Shown one piece after another: positions 17,089-25,534 of a stretch of DNA of 64,000 nt (its first letter is position 1; each line of letters opens with the position of its first letter). The notes under the pieces are model-generated. The model did no database searches. It was given only the letters and a program-made list of their open reading frames with translations, and was not told where the DNA came from. The position numbers and the translations under genes are program-made. The stretch is from Chloroflexota bacterium (GTDB taxonomy: Bacteria > Chloroflexota > UBA11872), in NCBI GenBank assembly GCA_028874175.1, contig JAPPLN010000069.1:64606-128605 (forward strand), given 5' to 3'.

Positions 17089-18045
17089 ATGACCGCAACT
17101 GACATGGCCAGTGCGCCCACGCCGATAAGACGCAGGCGCGGCATTCTGGGCTGGACATGGAAGGAAACCCAAGGGTTCCTGTTTATCCTCCCTTGGCTCT
17201 TTGGGTTCATCTTGTTCCTGGCGGGACCCTTCTTCTTCTCGTTCTTCCTCAGCTTCACCCAGTGGCGCCTGGTAGGCGACATCAAGTGGCTGGGGTTTGA
17301 AAACTACGCCCAGTTGCTCTCGGGTGAGGACACCCGATTTGTCCAGAGCGTGTACAACACGGCGTATTACGTGGTGTTCCACGTGCCGGGCGTTCTGATC
17401 ATCTCCTTCATCATCGCGGGGCTTCTCAACCGCAAGGTGAAGGGCATTGCCGTCTACCGAACGGCGTTCTACCTGCCCTCCATCACAACCGGCGTTGCGA
17501 CCGCGGTGCTCTGGTACTGGGTGTTGCAGCCCAACGGACTTCTTAACAACTTCCTGGACATCTTCCTGAAGCCGCTGGACATTCAGGCGCCCAACTGGCT
17601 GGGGTCAACGACCTGGGCCATGCCGGGGCTGATCATCATGAGCTTTTGGTCCGTGGGGACTACGATGATCATCTACCTGGCGGGGCTCCAGGGTATTCCT
17701 CAGCACCTGTACGAGGCCGCCGAAATTGACGGCGCCGGCTGGTGGGGCAAGGTCCGCCACGTCACCATCCCGATGATGACGCCGCAGATCTTCCTGACCA
17801 TGGTGCTGGCGGTGATTGGGTCATTCCAGGTATTCACGGCCGCCCTGATCATCACCGAGGGCGGTCCGGCCGACGCAACCCTGTTCCTGCTGCTGTACCT
17901 GTACTGGAACGGGTTCCGCTTCTTCAAGATGGGTTACGCCTCGGCCATCGCCTGGATTCTGTTCTTCGTCATCCTCTTCCTGACGATCGTGCAGTTCCTG
18001 ACCGCGCGTCGCTGGGTGTACTACGAGGGTGAAAGGGCCGGGTAG
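17089..18045 (+). CDS. sugar ABC transporter permease, MalF-type
   Basis: The 318-residue protein has six predicted membrane helices and the cytoplasmic EAA loop YEAAEIDGAGWWGKVRHVTI (about residues 206-225) that docks on the ATPase. It belongs to the binding-protein-dependent sugar permease family. An almost perfect ribosome-binding site (AAGGAGGT) precedes the ATG, among the strongest seen in the window. It is followed eight bases later by the partner permease. No substrate-binding protein or ATPase gene is nearby, so those must be encoded elsewhere. The heparinase-like enzyme upstream suggests an oligosaccharide substrate. Confidence 0.93.
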   Translation: MTATDMASAPTPIRRRRGILGWTWKETQGFLFILPWLFGFILFLAGPFFFSFFLSFTQWRLVGDIKWLGFENYAQLLSGEDTRFVQSVYNTAYYVVFHVPGVLIISFIIAGLLNRKVKGIAVYRTAFYLPSITTGVATAVLWYWVLQPNGLLNNFLDIFLKPLDIQAPNWLGSTTWAMPGLIIMSFWSVGTTMIIYLAGLQGIPQHLYEAAEIDGAGWWGKVRHVTIPMMTPQIFLTMVLAVIGSFQVFTAALIITEGGPADATLFLLLYLYWNGFRFFKMGYASAIAWILFFVILFLTIVQFLTARRWVYYEGERAG

Positions 18046-18053
18046 GAGGGACC

Positions 18054-18965
18054 ATGGCGCAGCAAACGGTAACTGTAGAACCATCGGATCCCTCCGGGAT
18101 GCCGTCATCCGTCCGCATCCGTACGCCGGCGCGTATCCGCGCGATGCGCATCAGTGGTCGGGTATTGACGTACCTGATTCTCTGGCTGGGCAGTTTCGTG
18201 TACGCCATCCCCTTCCTGTGGATGGTGCGGACGTCGTTCATGCGACTGGACAAGCTCTTTGAAGAGCCGCCGCAGATCTGGCCCGATCCCTGGATCTGGC
18301 AGAACTACATCGATATGTGGGAGACGGGACCGTTCGCGAACTGGATCGTGAACTCCCTGATCCTGGTCGCGCTGGGCATGTTCGGGCAGACCCTGATCAG
18401 CATCTTCGTCGCCTACGGCTTCGCGCGAACGCAGTTCCCGGGCCGTAATCAGCTGTTCGTGCTGATCCTGGCGAGCCTGATGCTGCCGGGCCACGTGACG
18501 ATCGTGCCCAAGTTCATCATGTTCCGCACTGTCGGACTGCTGGACAGCTTGTGGCCGGTGGCCCTGCCGGACCTCTGGGGACAGGCCTTCTACATCTTCA
18601 TCCTGCGGCAGTTTTTCTTAACGCTGCCGGTGGAGCTGGATGAGGCAGCCGAGATTGACGGCGCGAACCTCTTGCAGGTGTTGTTCCGCGTCGTCATTCC
18701 GCTATCGAAACCTGCAATCGCCACCGTGGCGGTGTTCAACTTCATCAACAAGTGGAACGAGTTCTTCGAACCGTTCGTCTTCATCCAGACGCCTGAGAAG
18801 TTGACCCTCGCCGTGGGCATCCGGTGGTTCCGTACCCAATACGGGACGGAATTCCAGATGTTAATGGCGGCGTCCATCGTCTCGGTGGCGCCAATCGTGA
18901 TCGTGTTCTTCTTCGCACAGAAGCAGTTCGTGCGTGGAATTGCGCTGACCGGCATCAAGTCGTAG
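18054..18965 (+). CDS. sugar ABC transporter permease, MalG-type
   Basis: This 303-residue inner-membrane protein is the expected second permease, with six predicted helices and the EAA loop DEAAEIDGANLLQVLFRVVI at about residues 195-215. Its N-terminus carries an extra polar, proline- and arginine-containing stretch of about 30 residues before the first helix. The gene ends just before a strong hairpin terminator, so the two permeases form a compact transcription unit with the upstream promoter candidate. Confidence 0.93.
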   Translation: MAQQTVTVEPSDPSGMPSSVRIRTPARIRAMRISGRVLTYLILWLGSFVYAIPFLWMVRTSFMRLDKLFEEPPQIWPDPWIWQNYIDMWETGPFANWIVNSLILVALGMFGQTLISIFVAYGFARTQFPGRNQLFVLILASLMLPGHVTIVPKFIMFRTVGLLDSLWPVALPDLWGQAFYIFILRQFFLTLPVELDEAAEIDGANLLQVLFRVVIPLSKPAIATVAVFNFINKWNEFFEPFVFIQTPEKLTLAVGIRWFRTQYGTEFQMLMAASIVSVAPIVIVFFFAQKQFVRGIALTGIKS

Positions 18966-18991
18966 CTCCGGCTTGACGTCGTAATCCGCCT

Positions 18992-19023
18992 GGTGGGGGC
19001 CGCGAGGCCCCCACCGGTCGTTT
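18992..19023 (+). terminator. strong hairpin terminator after the permease genes
   Basis: A perfect 10-bp GC-rich stem (GGTGGGGGCC, 18992-19001, with GGCCCCCACC, 19006-19015) encloses a GCGA tetraloop, 27 bases after the permease stop, followed by GGTCGTTT. The T-run is short, but the stem is very stable. Confidence 0.7.
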
Positions 19024-19184
19024 AAGGGGCCGCGTGACGCCAGGCCGCACTGGCCGGCACCGAGCCTCAGATTGCCTCGACGCCTTCGGACATGGTGTTG
19101 TTTGGCTGCGGACGGCGGCTGCTTGCAGAGAGACGCCGTCGACGGCCACACTAGCCGTACAAGCCCAGCTAGGTTGGATCTTCG

Positions 19185-20000
19185 ATGCGCTTACTCTTGG
19201 CCGCCGACGCTTCTAGTGACGCGGACTTGCCAAACGCGCTGGTCGGCGCGCCTTCGTTGGACATCGCTGGCTTCCAGCGCCCCGACGCGCAGGCGATTGT
19301 GCTGACAGCCGCCCATGCAGGAAGCGCGACCGACGTCGGGATTCCTTGCGCGGTGTTCGCATCGGCCGTGGCGGGGACGGCGGGGCTATCGACGCTGCGG
19401 GCGGAGCGAGGACCAGGTGTCAGCGTGCTGGCGCCCGCCCTCCACCGCGCACCGCATAGCCTGCTGCGCGCGTCGCTGGACACCGGGCGAATCGGCTCCC
19501 CGCGCTTTCTGCGCTGGACGCGCTGGGCGCCGGCTGGTCCTGAAGAACTTGCGGGCGCCCTGATGGACGAGTTGGCTGCCGTGCTCGATCTGATGGGTCG
19601 CCCGGCGGTGACGGCGTACGCGGCAGGCCAGGCCGTCGGCGCGGAGGGGCCTGACTACGTGACGGCCATCCTGACGTTCGAACGCGGCCTTACGGCCGTG
19701 TTGGACGTGGGCGCGGCATCCTCGGGTGGGCAGCCCTTCGACCGCGCCATGCTGATTGGCGCCAACGGTTCAATCCACGCCGACGGGCGAGCCTCGGCGG
19801 CGCTTCGGCTCGACGATTCAGAATCCGCGCCGCTCGACTTGGATGGACCGTTCGCCGGTCACGTTCGCGCGGTGGAGGCGTTTACGCGCGGCGAGTCGCT
19901 GGACTTTGATCGAGCAAGGCAGGCCGCCGCCGTGCAGGACGCAGTCCTGAAATCGATGGAGTCCGGCAGGGCCGAGGCCGTGATAGCGCCTACGGGCTGA
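19185..20000 (+). CDS. Gfo/Idh/MocA-like protein with reduced N-terminal domain
   Basis: The C-terminal half (about residues 115-271) resembles the substrate-binding domain of Gfo/Idh/MocA oxidoreductases: a helix with MDELAAVLDLMG, then beta-strands including TAILTFERGLTAVLDVG and a glycine-containing IGANGSIHADG segment. The N-terminal half is short and Ala-rich and lacks both the NAD-binding GxGxxG and the EKP motif. It may be a degenerate oxidoreductase or a non-catalytic relative. The gene follows the permease terminator and could belong to the same sugar locus. No good ribosome-binding site was seen. Confidence 0.5.
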   Translation: MRLLLAADASSDADLPNALVGAPSLDIAGFQRPDAQAIVLTAAHAGSATDVGIPCAVFASAVAGTAGLSTLRAERGPGVSVLAPALHRAPHSLLRASLDTGRIGSPRFLRWTRWAPAGPEELAGALMDELAAVLDLMGRPAVTAYAAGQAVGAEGPDYVTAILTFERGLTAVLDVGAASSGGQPFDRAMLIGANGSIHADGRASAALRLDDSESAPLDLDGPFAGHVRAVEAFTRGESLDFDRARQAAAVQDAVLKSMESGRAEAVIAPTG

Positions 20001-20020
20001 TCCGAACAGGCGGCGCGACT

Positions 20021-20230
20021 TCAGCCAGCAAACCGATCGACGAGCACTGCAGTCAGGGTGCCGGCCACGCCAAGGCCAAGGCCGGCGATCCAGCGAATAA
20101 GACGCGTTTCGAGCTTGTGCAGTTCGGCTTTAAGCTCGGCGAGGTCGGCCTTCGTTGCCAAGTGTGGCAGCGTAGTCTCGACTTGGCTGAGGCGGCGTTC
20201 GTAGTCCAGTGCGTCTGGTTGTGCGGCCAT
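20021..20230 (-). CDS. coiled-coil protein with C-terminal membrane anchor, 69 aa
   Basis: The ATG at 20230 is preceded by an AGAGG tract. The product has a heptad-patterned helix (about residues 10-45, including LATKADLAELKAELHKLETR) followed by one hydrophobic segment (about 47-65). This layout is common in short bacterial membrane-anchored coiled-coil proteins of unknown function. It converges with the preceding plus-strand gene, with a gap of 20 bases. Extending upstream to 20305 would put non-conserved residues on the front. Confidence 0.65.
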   Translation of the reverse strand: MAAQPDALDYERRLSQVETTLPHLATKADLAELKAELHKLETRLIRWIAGLGLGVAGTLTAVLVDRFAG

Positions 20231-20335
20231 GGTTGTACCTCTGCCGCCCAACTGGTGACTGAATCTTAGCTTACGAAGGGTCGCAGCCGCCGTAAGGCCA
20301 TGCATCAGTCACCGCGCAGGGAGGCGCGTTCCGTC

Positions 20336-20803
20336 TCAGCTTGCTACCGGCGCGTAGGGAATCGGCTGGCCTTCAGGGATCTCGGTCAGTTCCACAATGT
20401 TGTCTTCCGGGTCGCGGGTGTAGAGCACTCGTGTCCAAGTATCGAACCAGGCGACTGGACCGCCAATTGACTCGATGCCGGCCGAATCGAGGCGTTCCAG
20501 GATCGGGTCCAGGTCATGGACGATGAAGTGCACGTGATTCGGGCCGTGCGTGTTGGGCTGGCGCTGGACGGGCGCCGAGGGGTGACGGACGTAGTTCAAC
20601 AGTTCAATAGCCGCCGGCCGGTCGGGTGTGCCCAGAAACACGACTTCAAGGCGCACGTTGGTGAGGCCAAGCAAAGCGTCCAGCGGCGTGCCCTGCCGAC
20701 TGATTCGGCGCGCTTCGGACAGGCCAATCACATCCCTGTAAAACCGCGCGACCCGGTCCAGATCCTGAACCACGATTCCGGTGTGTCCGGCGTGAATGGC
20801 CAC
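20336..20803 (-). CDS. VOC/glyoxalase superfamily protein
   Basis: The 155-residue protein has the two-repeat beta-alpha-beta-beta-beta layout of the vicinal-oxygen-chelate superfamily. Metal-ligand candidates are the histidine in GHTGIVV (residue 7 or so), the glutamate in AIELLNYV, the histidine in NHVHFIV and the glutamate in DNIVELTE. Members include glyoxalase I, dioxygenases and epimerases, and I cannot tell which reaction applies. The gene is divergent from the hydrolase operon that starts at 20892. Confidence 0.85.
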   Translation of the reverse strand: MAIHAGHTGIVVQDLDRVARFYRDVIGLSEARRISRQGTPLDALLGLTNVRLEVVFLGTPDRPAAIELLNYVRHPSAPVQRQPNTHGPNHVHFIVHDLDPILERLDSAGIESIGGPVAWFDTWTRVLYTRDPEDNIVELTEIPEGQPIPYAPVAS

Positions 20804-20891
20804 CTGAAGCGCCTCCTACAATCGTGAGGTCTGACCGCATTGTGACAGCGCACCGGAACGAGGGACGTCCCTGGCCACACAGCGAGCGCAC

Positions 20892-21635
20892 ATGCGGGTG
20901 GCCCTGGCGGCGCTGGAGACGGCGCCGGCTGGATTGCGCAACATCGCCCGGGGCTTTCAGCCGGCCTATTACGCTGGTGCCATTGCGCCCGACGCCCGCG
21001 TTCGCGACGAAGCCGCCCGCGAGGCCACGCACTTCTACAGCTTTCGCGATTCGAGCACCTGGGGAACGGCCACGCGTCGGCTGTTTTTCGCCTACCCGGA
21101 GCTTGCCAATCCGGCATCGCTCACTGGATGCCAGACTGCCTTCGTGGCCGGGTACCTGACCCACCTGGCCGCCGACGAGGTCTTCGTGGCTCGGCTCGGC
21201 CAGCACGCGGTGCAGGGTGACGGTTCGGCAATTGGCGGGCTGTCCTGGGCGATAGAGGCTGGGTCGCCCCAGCCGCCGTACGGTCTGGCTGCGGCGTTTC
21301 AGTTTCTCGCGGCATTTCGAGCCGACGGCCTGACAACGATTGCGGATTCCGGGCTGCTCGAGCGCAAAGCCTCCGGCGTGAGCACAATCGACCCCGCCCT
21401 GCCGCTCGGCGAACTGCGCCGGGTCATCGCTGCCCTGAACGGGCTTGAGGTGAGTTCCGTGGAATCCGCCTGCGAGGCTGAGGCGCGCGCGGCCATAGGG
21501 CGCCGTCTCTTTGGCCCCGATGTCGCTGTCGAGTTCCTGGCTGCAGCCGAGGCCGAGGCCGTGCGTCGGCTCCGTGCGTTCGCCGCCGGAACCGCCGCCG
21601 ACTACGATGCCTCGCACCTGCGCGACTCCACCTGA
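20892..21635 (+). CDS. zinc-dependent phospholipase C-like protein
   Basis: The 247-residue protein shows features of the zinc-dependent phospholipase C fold: an N-terminal helix followed by YYAGAIAPDARV, ATHFYSF, and a central YLTHLAADEVF segment that supplies His and Asp metal ligands. Bacterial members of this loose family are often uncharacterised. There is no signal peptide. It is the first gene of a plus-strand operon whose next gene starts seven bases after its stop. ATG at 20892 is the only standard start before an upstream in-frame stop at 20832. Confidence 0.6.
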   Translation: MRVALAALETAPAGLRNIARGFQPAYYAGAIAPDARVRDEAAREATHFYSFRDSSTWGTATRRLFFAYPELANPASLTGCQTAFVAGYLTHLAADEVFVARLGQHAVQGDGSAIGGLSWAIEAGSPQPPYGLAAAFQFLAAFRADGLTTIADSGLLERKASGVSTIDPALPLGELRRVIAALNGLEVSSVESACEAEARAAIGRRLFGPDVAVEFLAAAEAEAVRRLRAFAAGTAADYDASHLRDST

Positions 21636-21642
21636 CGATCTA

Positions 21643-23214
21643 ATGCACGACCTCTGCATTCGGGATGCGCTGATTGTGGACGGCACCGGCGCGCCCGGCG
21701 TGCGCGGCGATGTAGCCGTGGACGGCTCAACGATTGTGGCGACGGGGCGAGTCGAGGACAGCGCCGCGCGCGAGATCGATGCGGGAGGCCGCGTCCTGGC
21801 GCCGGGATTTATCGACGTCCACACCCACTCCGATTTGCTCTTGCTCGACCGACCGGACCATCAGCCAAAGGTTCGGCAGGGCATCACCACCGAGCTCACC
21901 GGCCTGGATGGTATCGGCTACGCGCCGCTGGCCGCCGAGAACCGCCAGCCCTTCCTGGACTATTTCGACGCGCTCAATGGCCAACCGGATGTGGACGGAC
22001 GCTGGGAGACTGTCGGCGGCTGGCTGGACAGCTTCGACCGGAAGGTCGCGGTCAACGTCGCCCACCACCTGCCCCACGGCTGCGTGCGCGCTGCCGTATT
22101 GGGCTGGGAAGACCGGCCGGCCGCGCCGGAGGAACTGGCGCAGATGCGGCAGATCGCGCATGAGGCGATGCGCGACGGCGCTGCAGCGGTATCAACCGGC
22201 TTGGACTATGCCCCCTGCACCTTCAGCAACACGGATGAGTTGGTGGCGATCAGCGAACCGGCCGGGTGCTTCAACGCGCCCTACGTCACGCACATGCGCT
22301 ACAAGCTGGGAATGCGCCAGGCCATCCGCGAGACGCTGGAAATCGGCCGTCGCGCCAGGTGCCCGGTCCACATCTCGCACTTCAACAGCCAGGACAACAG
22401 CTGGTGGGTCAACCATGACGAAGCCGACCGGGCGATCGACCTGGGCGTCTCGGTGTCGTTCGACACCTACGCCTGGGCCGCCGGTAGCACGCTGATGCAC
22501 TTTTCGTTCCCGGACTGGGTGTTGGACGGTGGGGTGCCGGCCATGCTGGCAAGGCTGGCTGACCCGGCGACTCGGGCGCGCGTCGAGGCGGAAATGCGAA
22601 GCGCCGACAGCGGGCGACGGCTCGACGGTTCGAGCGTCCGGCTGGCCAGCGTCCCGTCGCCGACAAACCGTCACCTGGAGGGCCGCATCCTGGCGGACAT
22701 CGCCACCGAACGTGGCGTCGCCTCGGAAACCCTGCTGGTTGACCTGGTGATCGCCGAACGCGGCGTTGCGGCGGCGGTGATCCACAACTCGGCCACCGAC
22801 GCTGACTTCGAAATGGCCATGCGGCATCCCGGGCACATTTGCTCGACGGACGCCCTGCTGACGGGAGGTTCGCCGCACCCGCGTACCTATGGCACCTACC
22901 CGCGCTTCCTGGGACACTTCGTGCGCGACCGTGGCGCGTTGTCGCTTGAAGAGATGATCCGCCACATGTCCTCGGCGCCTGCCCGACGCTTTGGACTGAT
23001 CGACCGCGGCCTCATCCAGCCGGGCCTGGCCGCCGACCTGGTGCTGATCGACATGCCGCGCGTGAAGTCCAACGCCACCTTCGACGATCCGACGAACTAC
23101 CCGGACGGCATCGACATGGTGATCGTGAATGGTGTGGTTGTCGTCGACCACGGGCGACATACAGGAGCTACGCCAGGGCGCGGGTTGCGGCGCGGCATCC
23201 CGGCTGCCGCGTGA
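21643..23214 (+). CDS. N-acyl-D-amino-acid deacylase (D-aminoacylase family amidohydrolase)
   Basis: The 523-residue enzyme belongs to the amidohydrolase superfamily and should remove acyl groups from D-amino acids. Metal-ligand motifs are HTHSD (about residue 64), THMRYK (about 221), HISHFN (about 247) and CSTDALL (about 405). The bridging cysteine of characterised D-aminoacylases, in GNCGxS, is replaced by aspartate in TGLDGIG (about 88), so metal binding may differ. The ATG at 21643 is chosen because it sits seven bases after the previous stop. A longer frame reaching back to 21511 would overlap the upstream gene. The stop overlaps the next GTG (GTGA). Confidence 0.88.
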   Translation: MHDLCIRDALIVDGTGAPGVRGDVAVDGSTIVATGRVEDSAAREIDAGGRVLAPGFIDVHTHSDLLLLDRPDHQPKVRQGITTELTGLDGIGYAPLAAENRQPFLDYFDALNGQPDVDGRWETVGGWLDSFDRKVAVNVAHHLPHGCVRAAVLGWEDRPAAPEELAQMRQIAHEAMRDGAAAVSTGLDYAPCTFSNTDELVAISEPAGCFNAPYVTHMRYKLGMRQAIRETLEIGRRARCPVHISHFNSQDNSWWVNHDEADRAIDLGVSVSFDTYAWAAGSTLMHFSFPDWVLDGGVPAMLARLADPATRARVEAEMRSADSGRRLDGSSVRLASVPSPTNRHLEGRILADIATERGVASETLLVDLVIAERGVAAAVIHNSATDADFEMAMRHPGHICSTDALLTGGSPHPRTYGTYPRFLGHFVRDRGALSLEEMIRHMSSAPARRFGLIDRGLIQPGLAADLVLIDMPRVKSNATFDDPTNYPDGIDMVIVNGVVVVDHGRHTGATPGRGLRRGIPAAA

Positions 23215-23432
23215 ATTCCGCCGGCCCTACGCCAACCGCTCGGCCGCCGGGATACACCGGTGGCGGTCGCCTGTCGGGGCTCTTTTGGCGGCTGCTGCGA
23301 CGCTTGCTCTCGCGACGCTGTCCCGTGTGCGACGGCTCAGGCATTGATCCCGGCGGACCACCCGCGCGTCCTAGCGGCCGTCCACCGCGCTGCCCGCGCT
23401 GCTTTGGATTCGGGCGCGTGGCGTTTCCGTAG
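23211..23432 (+). CDS. mini zinc-finger protein with twin DnaJ-type CxxCxGxG motifs, 73 aa
   Basis: The GTG start overlaps the preceding stop by four bases, which strongly suggests a genuine coupled gene. The protein carries CPVCDGSG (C37, C40) and CPRCFGFG (C61, C64), the repeat unit of the DnaJ zinc-binding domain, separated by a Pro/Gly/Arg-rich linker. The front half is arginine-rich with an aromatic patch. It could bind one zinc ion and act as a small chaperone-like or protein-protein module for its operon partners, but no function is established. Confidence 0.55.
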   Translation: MNSAGPTPTARPPGYTGGGRLSGLFWRLLRRLLSRRCPVCDGSGIDPGGPPARPSGRPPRCPRCFGFGRVAFP

Positions 23433-23454
23433 GACGGTATTGAGGGGCACCGGC

Positions 23455-25386
23455 ATGAAACTGGACCGAGGCACGATTCGGGCACTGTTCGAAGCACCCA
23501 CGGCCACCCGTCCTCGATGGGCGCCCATAGGCCGGCGCCTCGTGTACACGGTCGCCGTTCCGGACGTTGAGGCCAACCGCACATCCAGTGAGCTCTGGAT
23601 CCTGGATGCTGATGGCGCAAGATCGGAACGGCTTGTTCACGGGATTTCCAAGGGAGATCCCCCGGTTACCTGGTCGAGTGACGGAACGCGTCTCGCCTAC
23701 GCCGAGACAGACGATGAGACCGATCGCATCGTCGTAGTCGGACTCGACGGGTCGCGGCGAGAGATCGACCTTAAGCAGGCCCCACACGGCCGACTGGCCA
23801 CGCTCCCATTTTTCAGGACGTTTGCCTGGTCTCCAACTGACGATCGGCTGCTGTACTCCGCGTATAACCCTGATCCTGAAGACCCGCCCGACCCGGCGGT
23901 GAATCCCCGCAACGACGGCGACGGCCTGGGAGAAGTCGAGCGAATCCGCCTCTGGGTGCACAACCTTCACGGCAACGAACCGCCGCGCCCCGTGACCTCG
24001 GACGCGTATCACAGCGGCGCCGGGATATGGCTGCCCGAGGGCCAGTCCGTGGTCTTTGTGTCCAATCGCAGCGGACACGAGGAAGGCGCGGTGGCGAGCC
24101 TGACCCAGCCATTTGCGATCTGGAAGACGGATACCGCCGGGTCGACAGAGCAGCCGCTGGTCTCCGATTCGCACGCGGCCGTCGTACCGGCCGTCCAGGC
24201 GGACGGTCGGCGCATTGCTTATCTGGCCGCGCCGATGACGGGACCGCACGCCGTCAACATGGAGCTGACGACCGTCGACACGACCGGAAGCGACCGCCGG
24301 ACGCTGACCGGCGGGCTTGATCGAAGCGTGGACCCAGAGTCGCCCGCGGCGACGGCGCCCGATGACTCATGGATCGTCGCCGTGATGGATGGCACGCGCA
24401 GCGTGCTCATGCGGGCTTCCGAGAGTGCCGCACCCGAGGTGCTTGCCCTGGAGCAGCCGCACGCCAGCCTGCCAGATGTGGATGGCTGTAGCGGCGAGAT
24501 CGCCTGCGTCACGCAGGCGGCTACGTTGCCGCCTGAGACCGAGCTGCTGTCGCCGGACGGGCGATCGCGCTGGCGCTCCGCGCACCACGGAATTGCAAGC
24601 AAGGCGCAGTCCCGGATCTGGACGTTCGACCGCGGCGACGGCTTCTCGATTGAGAGTCTGGCCGTGGCGCCGGCCGACATCCCACCACGGGGTGTGATCC
24701 TCTGGCCGCATGGCGGCCCGCACAGTCGATCCGCCGATGAGTACCGCCCGGAGAGTGAGACGGCGGTCCGGCACGGACTCGCCGTGGTGCATCCCAACTT
24801 TCGAGGCAGCCACGGATATGGGATTGACTTCGTTCTGGCCGATCGCATGGACTTGGGTGGCGGCGACTATGCGGACTGCCTGGCGGCGCTCGATTCGTGG
24901 CTGGCCACGTCCGGCTGCAACGGCGTTCCGGAATTCGTTACCGGTACCAGCTACGGCGGCTATCTGACTGCCTGGGCCATCGGACACACGAAGCGGTTTG
25001 TCGCCGCGGTTGCCGTGAATGCGGTGACCAACGTGGAGAGCTTCTTCGGCCAGACCGACATTCCAAGCTGGGTCTATTGGGAGTTTGGGGGCTCACCACT
25101 CGAACAGCGCGAACTCATCCGCAACCGCTCGCCGGTGCAGCACCTTGCGGGCGCCTCAACCCCAACATTGGTGGTCCACAGCGAGGAGGACCGGCGCGTA
25201 CCCATTGCCCAGGGGCTGGAGCTATATGCGCTCCTGCAGGCGGCGGGCGCCGAAACCTCCCTCGTGCGCTATCCCCGCGAATTCCACCGAATCTCCGAGC
25301 CGGCGCATCGTGTGGATCTGGTCTCGCGCACGCTCGACTGGTTTGTTGCGCACTCTGGTGGTGACACATTGCGGCGCGGTACCTGA
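23455..25386 (+). CDS. S9 family (prolyl oligopeptidase/acylaminoacyl) serine peptidase
   Basis: The 643-residue protein has an N-terminal beta-propeller of WD40-like TolB-type repeats (about residues 30-390; PPVTWSSDGTRLAYA is one strand) and a C-terminal alpha/beta-hydrolase domain. The catalytic triad is readable as S499 in GTSYGG, D579 in SEEDRR and H611 in EFHRIS. Such enzymes cut short peptides or release acylated N-terminal residues, and no signal peptide is seen. The ATG at 23455 is preferred because a TGAGGGG sequence lies just upstream. The operon context, with a D-amino-acid deacylase, suggests peptide or D-amino-acid recycling. Confidence 0.93.
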   Translation: MKLDRGTIRALFEAPTATRPRWAPIGRRLVYTVAVPDVEANRTSSELWILDADGARSERLVHGISKGDPPVTWSSDGTRLAYAETDDETDRIVVVGLDGSRREIDLKQAPHGRLATLPFFRTFAWSPTDDRLLYSAYNPDPEDPPDPAVNPRNDGDGLGEVERIRLWVHNLHGNEPPRPVTSDAYHSGAGIWLPEGQSVVFVSNRSGHEEGAVASLTQPFAIWKTDTAGSTEQPLVSDSHAAVVPAVQADGRRIAYLAAPMTGPHAVNMELTTVDTTGSDRRTLTGGLDRSVDPESPAATAPDDSWIVAVMDGTRSVLMRASESAAPEVLALEQPHASLPDVDGCSGEIACVTQAATLPPETELLSPDGRSRWRSAHHGIASKAQSRIWTFDRGDGFSIESLAVAPADIPPRGVILWPHGGPHSRSADEYRPESETAVRHGLAVVHPNFRGSHGYGIDFVLADRMDLGGGDYADCLAALDSWLATSGCNGVPEFVTGTSYGGYLTAWAIGHTKRFVAAVAVNAVTNVESFFGQTDIPSWVYWEFGGSPLEQRELIRNRSPVQHLAGASTPTLVVHSEEDRRVPIAQGLELYALLQAAGAETSLVRYPREFHRISEPAHRVDLVSRTLDWFVAHSGGDTLRRGT

Positions 25387-25437
25387 CGTCACGCTAGCGC
25401 CGCGGGCCGCCGGGGTCGTGGTTTGACGGATCTCGCG

Positions 25438-25466
25438 TTGCCGCTGCGGGTGGTGAGCGGTATGGT
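25438..25466 (+). promoter_or_regulatory. predicted sigma70-type promoter for glmS
   Basis: TTGCCG (25438-25443) and TATGGT (25461-25466) are separated by exactly 17 bases, with the start codon 69 bases downstream of the -10. The same TTGCC-type -35 with a 17-base spacer occurs twice before the mini-lipoprotein genes near 62 kb. Confidence 0.55.
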
Positions 25467-25534
25467 CTGAGCAGGGGAGGCGCAGGTTCCGCGGGCCGAA
25501 CGGCCCATTAACAGTTTGCGCGGAGAACGGCGCC

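Noticed and set aside
20646-21824. 392-residue frame antisense to the phospholipase C-like gene and the start of the deacylase gene
   Set aside because: It has no domains and conflicts with three well-supported genes.
22192-23160. 322-residue frame antisense to the D-aminoacylase gene
   Set aside because: It mirrors the sense codons and has no motif.
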